Below, one piece after another: positions 1 to 11,289 of a DNA stretch of 64,000 bases (its first letter is position 1; every line of letters starts with the position of its first letter). The translations under genes and the position numbers were made by a program. Location: NCBI GenBank assembly GCA_010094025.1, contig ML991809.1, positions 62,001 to 126,000 of the forward strand, given 5' to 3'. The notes beneath the pieces are model-generated. The model worked only from the letters and a program-made list of their open reading frames with translations, was not told the origin of the DNA and searched no databases. The DNA is from Viridothelium virens. Its lineage: Eukaryota > Ascomycota > Dothideomycetes > Trypetheliales > Trypetheliaceae.

Positions 1-206
1 CGGAGCAGATCTTCGGCCCCGTCGCGCCCCTGCAGATGGAGGAGGTCTTCCGCAATAAGGAGCGGCATAAGCGGTTTCGCGATCGCACCAGCAGCGCGAA
101 TTGGAGTGGGCAGGATCGCTTGACGGAGGAGGATAAGCGGAGGGATCGCGAGGGCAGGGAGAGGGTGGTTAGGGATGGGGGGTGGACTTTTGCGGGGGCG
201 AGGTAG
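1..206 (+). CDS. 3' end of an unidentified protein-coding gene (partial)
   Basis: An open frame enters from the left edge (first complete codon at base 3) and ends at the TAG at 204-206, giving 68 C-terminal residues. The peptide is rich in Arg, Lys, Glu and Asp, with a run of alternating basic and acidic residues, and closes with GGWTFAGAR. It starts with EQIFGPVAPLQ. That resembles the aldehyde dehydrogenase EEIFGPV motif, but what follows does not fit that family, so I do not assign it. Frame consistency and the absence of internal stops support coding. The function is unknown and the rest of the gene lies outside the window. Confidence 0.55.
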   Translation, partial: EQIFGPVAPLQMEEVFRNKERHKRFRDRTSSANWSGQDRLTEEDKRRDREGRERVVRDGGWTFAGAR

Positions 207-2484
207 GGTGGAAGGGGGAGGCCGGAGGTGGGAGGGGTGTACATGTGGGGGGTTTAAGCGGGAAGGCGGGAAGGCGGGAAGGTGGGTCCGGTGATGTTTT
301 GGTAAAGAAACGAAACGCTACCTGGATTTGGATATTGCTATGGAGTCTTGGGGTCGTGATCGTCTTTATGACGGTATTGACATACGACTGGTTATGGTAC
401 TAAATTGATCTTCCAGATGGCTGCCACTAGCGCCATTATTCTTCGGTGCTTTTTGATGCTCACGTTCTATAAAGGCATTCGATGCGAAATCTTTAATGCA
501 AGTGAAGGGGTCGTATGCGTCGAACTATCGTAAAAATGTCTCAGACAAGAGTTCACCGCCTAAGCGTGAAGATCTACCCTTGACAAAATATGCGCAAGGG
601 ACTGACAGAGTCTGGAGCCCTAGTTGACAACCAAAATCGTCAATAGCTGTTCACTGACAGCATTGCTGACGGCACCGCAATAGCACGGCATAATGTAGTG
701 GTGGCCTGCTTATTCACAAGGCGTCATCTAGAACGACAATGATGTTGCTCCGTAGCTCGCCTTGGCAGCAGATCGTCTGCAATATTCCAGGCGTGTGATC
801 AATCAAAGAGGCACGCGGTGAACGTGTTCTTCAAGGGTTACAATGATACAAGTGAGGTACTGAATTGCGAGATGCTGATCTCTGACACTTCGGGACCTCC
901 GGGGCGTATCGTCAGCACCTTCCTCCGGTTGGTGGGTAGGCAAGGCGGGCAAGGTCGTGGCTGCATGTGTCGGCTGGTGGGTGGGTGGATTCCAATGACT
1001 TGGGATGATAGATCGCGCTAAAAATGCGGCGGCGTAGGTCATTTTCTCTCCCTTGTGCACTTCCTCGGACAAAAAGATCGCCAAGGCACGGAATGTATGA
1101 GTTGATCATGTAATGGTGGACGATGAAATACAAGTCAACACAAGAACTCTCTGGTGTAAAATCAGCTAGCAAGGGACGGAGAGTAGTCATCGCGTATTTT
1201 CTAGCCAGAAAGCTATTCCGGGCAACATCAAATTAGGGCGATACTCCCCGGCGAGCCTCATTTCAACTCCCAATAAAGGTGGTTGGACACAACAAGCTTC
1301 TGGCAACATCCGGTGTTGTTATTAAGGTTCTACAAGCCACTTGAGCCTCGAGGATGATTCCTGGAAACTTGCTGGTGTAAAGTAGGCACAGTAGGTACTG
1401 TCGTAACTGTGTATTCAGCCCTAGATTGCTGTTCAACGTGTTCCGGTCATCTAGACACGCTACCACCCTACTAACATTTCAGCTACCAAAATAGGGTACG
1501 GTAGATTTGGGCGGTCAAGGCGAAACACGATGGTCATTGGAAGTTTGCAACAAAATATATAAAATCCTTCGGATACTACGAAACAACGAGCCGCAACCAT
1601 TGGCGATGGTTTGGATACCTATGTACTAGGTAGATGAGCCTGCCACCCTGCGACGGGCTGTGCCTGAGCACGGATCTTGCCGAACACGAGCCAAACATTT
1701 ATTAAACGCGACGTCTTTGCCCACATTGTTGGAACTCTCCCTTTCTGCCCAACTCTGCACAGGGACCTCGATTACCTTGATTGTGACGAGCCGGCACCTT
1801 TGCCGTGGGACGCAGGGCAATTGCAAGATCCCGTCGACAGTCAAAATAGAGTAATCTTCGTGGCGTCCACAAGCACGCCTTCTCCGCGCCCAGCACGCCA
1901 CTTTTACCCCGGCTTTTCCTAAATCATGCCCAAAACTGGAAATTTTTGGCCCATCTCTCCCGTCCTAGACTATCCCCACCTTTCGCCTCTCCAGTGCCTC
2001 ACGCCCGCATGACGGCATGTCATCTTGCAGTCACCGCATTCTTGGCGTCGTGCACCCTGATCTCGTGGTAAGTCTTTCCCGCCGAATGTGGTGCCTGGTA
2101 CTCCAACAGACTTTATACCGTTGTCGTCATGGCTGATCCATGGGTCATCTAGGGGTGCAGGGTTGATCACAACCAGTTGGGCCAGCTTAGCTATTCCTCC
2201 CTGTCATTCGTGCCACTGAGCAAATCACCGCGCCGGCTGGCGTAATCTGAACCTAATCCGACTACCCTGCCCGTCACTGCACAATGGCGCACCTCCCGAA
2301 CTCGATAGTCTCTCCCAAAGGGAAGGATGGAGACATTCCGGAAGGTGATTTTCACCATCATGAGGGTGAAGAGCATCGTGACTCCACTTCGGGTTGGCAC
2401 ACGATATGCTTGTATATAATCATCTGTCTCGCCTGGCCATTCGTCTTCGTCGTCTCAACCACTGTAACCTGGTCCATTCCAAGC
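207..2484. other. intergenic spacer, about 2.3 kb
   Basis: Only short overlapping ORFs on both strands occur here, none with a recognisable domain or a convincing splice structure. The left part carries a G-rich tract (listed separately). The right end holds the promoter and leader of the glutaminase gene. A small non-coding RNA cannot be excluded, but nothing in the sequence supports one. Confidence 0.5.
260..286 (+). other. potential G-quadruplex, short GGGAAGGC repeats
   Basis: Four GGG tracts (260-262, 268-270, 276-278, 284-286) are separated by 5-base loops in a near-perfect 8-bp tandem repeat. They lie about 55 bp downstream of the stop codon of the partial first gene, probably in its 3' untranslated region. 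The spacing fits the usual intramolecular G4 pattern. Formation is inferred. Confidence 0.5.
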
Positions 2485-4688
2485 ATGATCAAATTCGCAG
2501 TGCTTGCCATCCTTTTACGCTTCTCCCTCTTTTGGGGCCAGAACGAAGCTGCTACCTTCGACCCTATACTCCCTCCATCATTTCCTCTTGCTGTCCGTAA
2601 TCCTTATGTCTCAGGTCCGCTTTCTCTTCTATGCTTCAAATATTTTAGCTGACTTCATTAGCTTGGCTTCCTGGTAACGAGACAAACGACATTTCAAAAG
2701 CCAGTCCAGAATTCTGGTTCGGCAACAAATTGACCTGGTCCGTGATTGCAAATGTGGACAAGGAAACTTACAATCTTTTTGGCGTACCGTCGCCTGCCAG
2801 TGGCACTAAGTCGGGAACCCTCCAGAAAGGGAGTTACACGTCCACCCACACAGTGTTTGAGATAGCTGCCGGCAATGCTCTGTTTACGCTTGACTTCTTC
2901 TCGCCTGTATCTGGTGATGACTACGTTCGACAATCTCTTCCATTTTCGTATCTGACAATCACCGCCACTGGTTCAAATGGCCAAAGCCCCACTGTCTCCG
3001 TATATTCCGACATTGATTCTACTTGGACTGGCCAATCGAACAACACGGGCAAGACCTTTACCTCGAATTCAGGCACGTCTATATATGAACTCACGGCCAA
3101 TGGACAAGCCACTTACAGCCAATCGGCTAACGAGCAGGCCCTGTGGGGGCAGGCTGTGTTCGCTTCGAAAGCTTTTGCAGGTGCAACTTTGTCCCACGGG
3201 TCCGGGCCATCTGCGACCGTTCGAAAACAGTTCGTAAAAGACGGGTCGCTGAGCAACGCAGATCAATTTTCGGGAACTGCAGCTGACAATGTCGTTGCTT
3301 TCTCTCAATCATTAGGGGGTGTAAATAGTTCGGGCACCACCGTACGAGTTGCTATTGGGCATGTTCGGGAGGCAGCCATCAATTACTTGGGCAAGGCGCA
3401 AACGCACTATTACCGCTCAAAGTTTCCTGATACAACTTCGGCTGTCAATCAATTCTTCAACGACTATGACGATGCGTTCAACGAGGCCAAAGATCTGGAT
3501 TCCCAGATCCAAACCACCGGCACGTCTGTAGCAGGCTCGAAATATGCAGACATTCTGGCACTTTCCGTTCGTCAAATATTTGGCGCGATTGACCTCACAA
3601 TACCAAACAGTACCTTAAACACTGCAAATGCAAGTGCTTTCATCAAAGAGATTTCCAGCGACGGCAACGTGAACACTGTGGATATCATTTTCCCAATGAT
3701 GCCCTTCTTCTATACCTTGGCGCCAAAATGGATACGTCTCCTGCTGGAACCGATTGCACAGTATCTGCAAACCGGAGGCTGGCCTCATCCGAACTACGTA
3801 ATCCATGATATTGGAGCAGCTTACCCAAACGCAACTGGACATAATGACGGAGATGCGGAATCTATGCCGATTGAGGAGACCGGAGATTTTCTGATGCTCT
3901 TCCTGGCGTACCAACAAGCCACGGGTGACAACTCTTTCACCACAACATATGGAAATCTCCTTCAAAGATATGCCACCTACCTCCAAAATAATGGCTTGTA
4001 TCCGGTCAATCAACTGAGCACTACTGATGGGCTTGGTCCATTCACCAATATGACCGCGTTGGCCATCAAGTCTGCAGTCGGTCTGTCCGCCTACGGGACA
4101 CTGACGGGGCAGAGCCGGTTCAACGATCTTGGAAAATCCTTCGCATCTACAATCCTCAAGAACGGCCTTGGCACCCGAGTTTCTCAAACCACGAAAGAGC
4201 CCTACCTAACGTTGACTTATGGAAATACATCGTGGTATCTACAATTCAATCTATATCCCGATCAGCTTCTTGGATTGAACACGTTCAACCAATCAGTTTT
4301 CAAGGATCAAACCGACTTCTACCCCACAGTTCGGCAACAGGGCGGTGTGCCTATCGATGACGGTGCCATCTGGGGCAAGACGGATTGGGATTCTTGGGTT
4401 GCTGCTTATTCTACCAGTCAGTCGACCAAGGATATGTTCATCGACGACATCTGGAAATATATCTCAAACGGCAAGAACAGTATGCCTTTTAGCGACAAAT
4501 ACAATGTCGCTGGTGACCAGGAGGGAATCGGGCAATTCCGAGCACGCCCTACAGTAGCAGCGCATTTTGCACCATGGGCACTGTCGAAGAAACCAGCTCC
4601 GAAACGGTCTGTACCGGTGGTCAAACGCAGACGCTTCAATCCCACTGGAAGAAGTGGGGCACTTCCTTACAGTTACGATGGATTTTAA
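2485..4688 (+). CDS. gtaA: secreted glutaminase GtaA-like protein
   Basis: Two exons, 2485-2614 and 2662-4688, joined across a 47-nt intron (branch-like GCTGAC), give 718 residues. The joined frame reads NPYVS-A-WLPGN, matching the family pattern where the LPLAVKSPYL block runs on into AWL. Residues 1 to about 22 form a signal peptide (MIKFAVLAILL...). The body matches fungal glutaminase A: the DUF5127 region first, then DUF4965 with YPNATGHNDGDAE near residue 430, then a DUF1793-type end with FRARPTVAAHFAPWAL. It is expected to hydrolyse L-glutamine to glutamate and ammonia outside the cell. The start was chosen for the signal peptide; the frame stays open 67 codons further upstream to 2284. 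The C-terminus carries an unusual basic tail of about 30 residues with KR and KRRR dibasic sites. The neighbouring MED6 gene is convergent. Confidence 0.88.
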
Positions 4689-5858
4689 GTCGATCTTCTT
4701 TTCTGCATCTTGCATCTGATCTAACATGAGTACCGTCACTGGTACATGAACGATGATACCCATATACCATCTTTTTTGTATATCTGGGATATTTCCCAGT
4801 TGGAAATCTCACGACGAGCGGCAGTCTCTGAAGCGTAAAAGATCAGCGCACGCATTTGGAGGCAGCTTTGTTTTCTTGCCTGGGTTTTCATCTTGACCTG
4901 GACTGATGGCTTCCAACTAATGTAATATTATAATGATCATTGGGATGGGTCTAAATTTGTTTCTGATAAGGATCTCCTGGCAGAGGCAAAAGAATATCAT
5001 TGTCCTATGAGTAATGACTCACGTCGCCTAGGTCTAAAGCACTCAGACGATCAAAGTAACGATCTTCACCTGTGCTCAAGATTTGCTTACTCTTGAACCT
5101 ACTGTAACTAATTTAGAGACGACGGAAATTTGATTAAGGGTTCGCAAGGCTTGCTTTCAGGGTCATGACGGCGTATTCTACTGTTGTGTGCAGGTTACGC
5201 AATGACAGGGATCGATGGTGACAACGATGACAAAGATTGGATTATGAGGCTTGGCATCTTTGGGAAGGAAGCCTTCCTTGTCCAGTGTGGTTGGAGCAGT
5301 TTGCGACACATGGGCTATGGCATATCAAATTCCCGCGGAGACGCGATGGAGGGAGCAGCAAAAGAAAACAGTGACGTTGAACCATAAAGCGGGAAAGACT
5401 TCATTCTTGACAATCACGAGTTTAGAAAAAGCTGCAGAATTCCAAAGAGATTACTTCGAAAGATTTAAGACCCCGTAGTATCACAGAAAACCACCACTGT
5501 TTTTCCACGCGAGCTTCCCTGAGACCCGTCAGTCTGTGAAGGCTGGACGTGTCCACGTAGTAGTTGACGTTTGCCCTGCTTCTCATGTCTGACACCATCA
5601 TTGGCTCGGAGCATATCAACTGCATGCTGCAAGTCGGCTGCCACTTCATCGCCAGTCGGCACAGAGACCCTTGTGGCTTGCAAAGCACACCATACTTCCC
5701 CTCCCAGCCAGCCACTGACGCATAAATTCCCGACGCACCGTAGATCTGGCTCGGCTGATCCCGAAGCGAACGGTAGGCCTAGCCCGCTTAGAATCCCACA
5801 TACCATGAATGCACCGAACGCCTCGCATCCCACCACGGTGACTCCTTCGATCCTGCAA
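4689..5858. other. intergenic region between convergent gtaA and MED6
   Basis: This 1.2 kb stretch contains only short shadow ORFs. It should include the 3' untranslated regions of both flanking genes. A TGACTCA element (5015-5021, the GCN4/CPC1 core) is present but far from any start codon. No coding or RNA gene could be supported. Confidence 0.5.
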
Positions 5859-7200
5859 TCACGCCATCCCTCCCTTCCCAATTGGCGACGTCGGCGACAC
5901 AGACGCCTTACTCTTCCTCCTCTTCGCCTTCCCCACCAGTCCCGCCGGCACATTCACCCCCCCAGCCCCCTTCTCCACCTTCACCTGCGTCTCCGCGGCT
6001 CCACCTCCTCCCCTCCCCGGACTCCCCGGCGTCCCCGGCTTCGACCCCGTCCCCGCTCCTCCGTTCCCATTCCCACTACCATTACCAACACCCCCCGACT
6101 TCGCAGCAGCAGCCGCCTCCTGAATCCTCAACGCGCCACCCACCCTCCTCTCCCCTTCCTCCTCCGCCTCCAGCCGCGCCCGCCGCGCCGCCGCCACCCG
6201 CTCGCTCGTCGCCGACCGGACGAAGCTGCCGGGCTCGCCCCGCAGCGGGTTCTCGTCCATGTATTCGTCGGCGTAGGCGGCGGAGAGGGCGAAGGAGGTG
6301 ACGAGGGCGCGGGTGGTGGCGAGGGTGGCGTTGGTGCGTGGATCGGTGGAGGTGGGGGGTTTGCTTTGAGGGAGGAGGGCGGGCGTCTCGGATTGCGATT
6401 GGGGTTGAGAAGAAGGGAGTTGGGGTTGGGGTTGAGACGAGGGAAGTTGCGACTGGGTGTCTGGTGCGATGGGGCTGGCGGAGCGGCTGGTGGTGGCGCT
6501 TTGGGTGCCGCCGATGTTGCCGCTGCCGATCCCGTCTTTGCTGTGCGCCGGGCGGGCGAGGGGAGGGAAGTAGGAGTGGCCGGTGCGGGGGGTGAAGTAG
6601 GAGAGGTTGGAGGCGGTGGAGAGGGCTTTGGAGATGGCGAGGGTGCTGGTGAGCTGGTCTTGGTGTTAGCTGAAGGTGTAATTCTTGCAGTTTGGGTCGG
6701 AACTGACCAGTCTGTTGTTCATGATGTCGCCGAGTGAGCTGGCCATGAAGACATTGGTGTTGACGATGAAATATGTGCCCAGGACCTCGACTTCGGCATT
6801 GAGTGACGCAGATTTGCGGTCTTGTTTGCGAAGAATCCAGATGCCGTTTGAGTCATTGGATGGGAAAGCTCTTAGTTCTGGGGTATCGCTTGCAATGAGA
6901 TATTCGACCCCTGACATTTCCTGTAGTCTTCGCTCAAATGCATCACGATTGAACATTATATATGCCATGGAGGGATTGAATTGTGCCTGCGTGATAAGGA
7001 TGCCATTTTTGGAACTCCGATCAAAGAAAGGCGACTGTGAGAAATAGAAGTGAACTTAGCGGTAGTCAGCGAGGCTGGTGCAGTGTGCTCAAATGAAGCT
7101 TTATCGAACCTGTGTTTTGATTGAGACCTCCAAGTCTCTGAATCTCAGTAGGATTTGTCCAAACGGTCTCGTCGAGCTGAGGTTCCTGCATGGCAGCCAT
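5859..7200 (-). CDS. MED6: Mediator complex subunit 6
   Basis: Three exons on the minus strand, 7200-7110, 7054-6708 and 6653-5859, encode 410 residues. The introns are 55 and 54 nt, with GCTGAC and GCTAAC branch sites. The N-terminal Med6 domain is clear: LDETVW, then NTVHFYFSQSPFFDRSSKNG (exon 1/2 junction), FERRLQEMSGVEYLIA, WILRKQDR, GTYFIVN and the NNRLLTSTLAISKAL junction into exon 3. Med6 is a head-module subunit of the Mediator coactivator of RNA polymerase II, acting in the nucleus. Exon 3 continues as a long low-complexity tail rich in Ala, Gly and Pro, with TGHSYFPP and a basic KRRKSK stretch near the end, typical of filamentous fungi. This tail is strongly G+C-rich compared with exons 1-2. 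It is divergent from the aminodeoxychorismate synthase gene. Confidence 0.93.
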
Positions 7201-7967
7201 ATTGGGGAGATGATGGCAAAGTTATTAGAGACAGACTCGACATGGCCACCGAGTCAATTAGGCTCCCACCCGAATATTACACACATATGATATAGGTAAG
7301 CGCCTAAAGACTTCTAGTACATATTCTTCTATGTATCTCAGGTTTGATTTCTTGCTTTGGGGGATGTCACCATAAAATTGTCACATTCCTGAGAACAATG
7401 TAGAGGATCTTGGCTACTCGACGTGCTTATTGGTTGGCTTAGGTACAGTTCGTGTCGGTTAGTGGGCTGACATCAGATAATGACTAAGCAGACAAATTTC
7501 TGATCCATCTGCTCCATCTTTGCTAGTGACTACCCCAGAGGGCTGGAAACAAGGAAACCAACCAAGAGTCTTTCAGTGAGGCTCAATACTGTTTCAGCCG
7601 CACTTTTCTTTGTCTAATTGTTCCATTTTCCTTTCTCGCAATATTTGTACCCCAAAAGTTCGTCAGAAGACCGGCGTCGTGCAGGGGAACCTTCCGCAAG
7701 AAGAGGATATATCGGGAAGTGTGTTTAATCAGTCAGAGGAAGCCGCGCTCATGTTCAAAGTATCACTCTATCAAGCTCACATGACTATCAACTAGTGTTA
7801 CCAATTTCACAGCCATCCTAAGTGATATCCACTCGGTGTCCACACTTGAACACGTGATTGTATCACACCCATTTTGCGTAAGCCAAGGTAGCTCAGACAT
7901 TCACAGTTGTAGCTCAACCACAACTCCCTGCACCTCTGAACTACCGTCAGAGTTTGAAGTTTGAATC
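7201..7967. promoter_or_regulatory. shared upstream region of divergent MED6 and pabaA
   Basis: A 767-bp intergenic region separates the two start codons and should hold both promoters. One 61-codon ORF (7610-7795) has no recognisable features and is treated as chance. No specific binding site is claimed. Confidence 0.45.
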
Positions 7968-10256
7968 ATGTCATCCACTCTGGCTAGCACGCGAGCAATC
8001 TCGAGTCCCCCAATGGGGAAGGCCCAAGACATGCCCGTTTTCCTCTACATTGATGCCTACGATTCTTTCTCTAACAACATAGTGGTTCTCCTTACATATC
8101 TTCTGAAAGCTTCAGTCGAGACTATACGCATAGATGACGCCCGTTTCCTTGGGCAAGACGCGTCTTTATTCCTCGAATATGTTCGGCGATTTGATGCCGT
8201 CATCGCTGGCCCCGGGCCTGGAACAGCAGAACAGGGCGGAGATGTTGGCCTCATCGCGTACCTTTGGAACCTTGGTGCAGATTTCGTGGTCCCAGTTCTC
8301 GGAATTTGTCTCGGGTTTCAGAGTCTGATACTGTCGCATGGTGGGACCATTTATCGGGTCGAAAATCCTCAACATGGAATCGTTGCGCAGATAGTGCATT
8401 CGAACCGCTCCATTTTTAAAGGTATTGGCGATCTGCGAGCAACACAGTACAATTCTCTGGCTGCAGATCTCGGTGATTCTCGTAAGAAGCTCGAGCCTCT
8501 AGCGTGGCATCGAACCTCAGCCACTAGCCCATTGATATTGTCGGCGGTACGCCATCGAGAGAAGCCCTACTGGGGCGTCCAGTTTCATCCAGAATCTGCC
8601 TGTACAAATGCAGCGGGCGCAAGACTGATACAAAATTGGTGGAATGAAGCTTCTGAGTGGAATCGCAGCAGCAGGAAACCCAGTACTGAACGTATCTGCA
8701 GGGACAATGAAGCTCGCATAACGCCTTCAATTAGTCAGGCAAGCAGCCTAATTGCAGCATCGACATGCAGGCTCGCACCCACCATACGATCTGAACGCAT
8801 CACAAATTCTTCCATTGATGTGGATGTGCTCAGAAATGCGGCAAGCTCGACCGGAGGCTCTCTTTTGCTTTTAGAGTCAGTTCAGAGAGCAGCGAAAATT
8901 CCGATACACTCTGAGACCGGACGCTTCACCATCGCTGGCTTTTCCTATCCAGACACGAAGAGAGTTTTGTACTTCATGAATACCTCCCGCATCGAGGTTC
9001 GGAATGGCCAGGATGAAATCTTAGACCAAAAAAACCAGGCTGACCTCTGGAATTACCTGAGAGAATTCATGAGCTCCGTCGATAAGCCTATGGGAGGAGA
9101 CGCCAGATCACCATTCTGGGGAGGTCTACTAGGTTTCGTATCGTATGAAGCAGCATTAGCGTCTATCGATGTAGATGGGGCTACTCGACCTTCACGTCCT
9201 GATGCTTGTTTTGCCTTCGTCGAACGAAGCGTAGTCATCGATAACGCAGAGAACCGCACCTGGATACAGAGCATTAAGCCCAAAGACGAAGAATGGATAG
9301 CAGAAATACAGAGTGCCATCACACACTCGAAAAAGAAATGCACGGATGGATTAGAGAATGGAATATCTTTAAAGGCTGTAGGTATCTGTTCCCCGGAGAA
9401 AGAAACGTATATCAAAAGCATCCGAACGTGCAAGGAGGAAATACGAGCAGGCAATTCCTATGAACTGTGTCTGACAGCTGAGGGGCTTGTTGTGTCGCCG
9501 GCTTCCGTTAGCCGATCGCATCATGTCTGGGAGCTCTATCAGCGTCTCCGGAAATTAAACGCTGCGCCATTTGCTGCTCACCTGCGGTTCGGCGCGGAAA
9601 ATGGCGACAGTAGCGTATCTGTCATCAGCAGCAGTCCCGAACGCTTCTTGAGCTGGGATCGACATGGCCACTGCCAATTTCGACCAATCAAAGGAACCCT
9701 CAAGAAGACTCCCGGCATGACGTATGAGAAGGCAGAGCAATTTTTTGAGTCCTCGAAGGAGAGGGCTGAGAACCTGATGATCGTGGATTTGATTCGGCAT
9801 GATTTGAATGGTATTCTCCGTTCTGGAGAGGCTCATGTGGCGAAGCTCATGGGCGTGGAGGAATACGCCACTGTGTATCAGCTTGTCAGTGTTGTCGAGG
9901 GCGATCTCTCTTCCAAATTGGACAAGACTGGCGGTATAGACGTCTTAGCTGCTTCTTTGCCCCCGGGATCGATGACCGGCGCACCGAAGAAGCGGTCCTG
10001 CGAGCTTCTGAAGAGGATCGAGGGAAACAGAGCACGTGGCATCTATTCCGGCGTAATCGGTTATCTAGATGTTGGCGGCGGAGGCGATTTCAGCGTCGCC
10101 ATCCGGACTGCATTCAGCTGGGACCAGGAGCGCCGAGATGGTCGCGATTTCTGGCATATCGGTGCAGGCGGAGCGATTACAGTGCAAAGCGATGACCATG
10201 CGGAGTATGCCGAGATGATGACGAAACTCGAGACAGTTCTAGGAATATTTGATTGA
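7968..10256 (+). CDS. pabaA: para-aminobenzoate (aminodeoxychorismate) synthase, PabA-PabB fusion
   Basis: One intronless frame of 762 residues. Residues about 25-220 are a class I glutamine amidotransferase, with GICLGFQ carrying the nucleophile Cys114 and VQFHPES carrying His207 and Glu209. The C-terminal half is a chorismate-binding domain, with PIKGTLKK (Lys575), SSPERFL, MIVDLIRHDLN and PGSMTGAPKKRSCE. The lysine in PIKGT separates aminodeoxychorismate synthase from anthranilate synthase, which has Ala there. The enzyme converts chorismate plus glutamine to 4-amino-4-deoxychorismate, the first step to p-aminobenzoate and folate, in the cytosol. The fused amidotransferase-synthase arrangement and length match fungal ABZ1/pabaA. 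It shares an upstream region with MED6 and is convergent with SEC22 (166 bp). Confidence 0.95.
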   Translation: MSSTLASTRAISSPPMGKAQDMPVFLYIDAYDSFSNNIVVLLTYLLKASVETIRIDDARFLGQDASLFLEYVRRFDAVIAGPGPGTAEQGGDVGLIAYLWNLGADFVVPVLGICLGFQSLILSHGGTIYRVENPQHGIVAQIVHSNRSIFKGIGDLRATQYNSLAADLGDSRKKLEPLAWHRTSATSPLILSAVRHREKPYWGVQFHPESACTNAAGARLIQNWWNEASEWNRSSRKPSTERICRDNEARITPSISQASSLIAASTCRLAPTIRSERITNSSIDVDVLRNAASSTGGSLLLLESVQRAAKIPIHSETGRFTIAGFSYPDTKRVLYFMNTSRIEVRNGQDEILDQKNQADLWNYLREFMSSVDKPMGGDARSPFWGGLLGFVSYEAALASIDVDGATRPSRPDACFAFVERSVVIDNAENRTWIQSIKPKDEEWIAEIQSAITHSKKKCTDGLENGISLKAVGICSPEKETYIKSIRTCKEEIRAGNSYELCLTAEGLVVSPASVSRSHHVWELYQRLRKLNAAPFAAHLRFGAENGDSSVSVISSSPERFLSWDRHGHCQFRPIKGTLKKTPGMTYEKAEQFFESSKERAENLMIVDLIRHDLNGILRSGEAHVAKLMGVEEYATVYQLVSVVEGDLSSKLDKTGGIDVLAASLPPGSMTGAPKKRSCELLKRIEGNRARGIYSGVIGYLDVGGGGDFSVAIRTAFSWDQERRDGRDFWHIGAGGAITVQSDDHAEYAEMMTKLETVLGIFD

Positions 10257-10310
10257 TAGACGGTCAGCATTCGAGCAGCTCACTCAACGTGCGGGCTTTT
10301 CCCTTCATAA

Positions 10311-10332
10311 ATAGAAGAATAGAAGAATAGAA
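10311..10332 (+). repeat. short tandem repeat, ATAGAAGA units
   Basis: An 8-bp unit is repeated just under three times in the gap between pabaA and SEC22. It is a minor microsatellite-like run with no evident function. Confidence 0.6.
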
Positions 10333-10422
10333 TGCATGACATGCATATGATCACACAGAAGTATGATTACAGGGACAGCCAACGCCTTGCTCAATGCATA
10401 AACGTTACCACTTCGAGCATTC

Positions 10423-11289
10423 TCAGAAGAAGCGCCACCATATGAATACAACAATGATAAGTACTACTGCTCCCACTGGACCGTACTGTTTTTCAGATGT
10501 GAGCATTTTCTTCGGTAGTATGCTGACGGTCTCACCTGTTTCAACAAGAGCTCCCAATTGATCCTCACAGCTGCTTTGCGATATTTCCTACTATCCTCGC
10601 GCAGCCTGCTGCTCATGTCTCCCATTCTCTCCAAGCTGTCTCCTCTATAAAGTAGGTCCTCAATGTTCTTGGTCATGACCTTCGTAACATCCTTCAGCTC
10701 ATCGTTCAGCTTATCTAGATTTTGGGTTGCCCTGCTGTCCTGATACGTCTTCTTTGTTCTTTGTATGAAAGTATCGAATTCAACAAACGCATAGGGTCGG
10801 AGCGTTGGTGACAGATACTGTTGAGAAGGATATGTGGTGGTAAACTCCGTCGATAGGTCCGAGAGATATGTGAAGGCAAGCTTTCGTGGGTATGATCGAT
10901 CGCAGATGCAGAGAAAGACGACAGAGTCGTTGAGTAGGTAACTATGGTGTGTTATGTCGAGAAACTCTAGACGCCATGTGGGTAACGTACTGTATTGTAT
11001 ACTGTCCACTCTCGATGCTTGCTTGTGGTTCCGAATTGCGGTTGAGTCGCCGTAGTATTTGCTTCACCTTGGTCTTGATGTCTGCTAGCTCTGATTCGGC
11101 CTAATGATTCCTTCAGCTGCAAGATCCAGGGGATATGAACCAGTGGGGATATTGAAGTACCTGTGCGTCGTCCACCGAAGCTGCTAGCATCAATCCTGGT
11201 GCGTGTTCTTTAGTACGCCGATATTTTGAGAGTGGACTGTGGAATTTGTACATACCATCCAAGCGCGCAATTTGCGTAGACTTAACCAT
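10423..11289 (-). CDS. SEC22: ER-Golgi R-SNARE Sec22
   Basis: Five exons on the minus strand (11289-11256, 11195-11161, 11100-10991, 10941-10536, 10485-10423) encode 215 residues; the introns are 49-60 nt. The product begins MVKSTQIARLDG then LMLAASVDD. A longin domain follows, with HYLLNDSVVFLCICDRSYP and KLAFTYLSDL. Next comes an R-SNARE coiled coil (VTKVMTKNIEDLLYRGDSLE, zero-layer Arg in YRG) and a C-terminal membrane anchor ending FIWWRFF. Each exon junction restores the family sequence. Sec22 drives vesicle fusion between the endoplasmic reticulum and Golgi. The last exon codes only 20 residues plus the stop and supplies the transmembrane anchor. Confidence 0.94.

Noticed and set aside
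182-403. 73-codon Gly-rich ORF with a hydrophobic end
   Set aside because: It overlaps the end of the real first gene in another frame and arises from G-rich low-complexity sequence.
1626-1922. Several overlapping ORFs of 60-90 codons on both strands
   Set aside because: They shadow each other and show no domain, signal peptide or splice context.
5015-5021. GCN4/CPC1-type TGACTCA site
   Set aside because: It is about 850 bp from the nearest gene end and not upstream of any start codon, so a regulatory role is not supported.
5465-6737. Long Pro/Arg-rich (388 codons, plus strand) and Arg/Gly-rich (162 codons, minus strand) ORFs overlapping MED6
   Set aside because: They are antisense or off-frame shadows of the G+C-rich MED6 tail; MED6 itself is supported by family motifs and introns.
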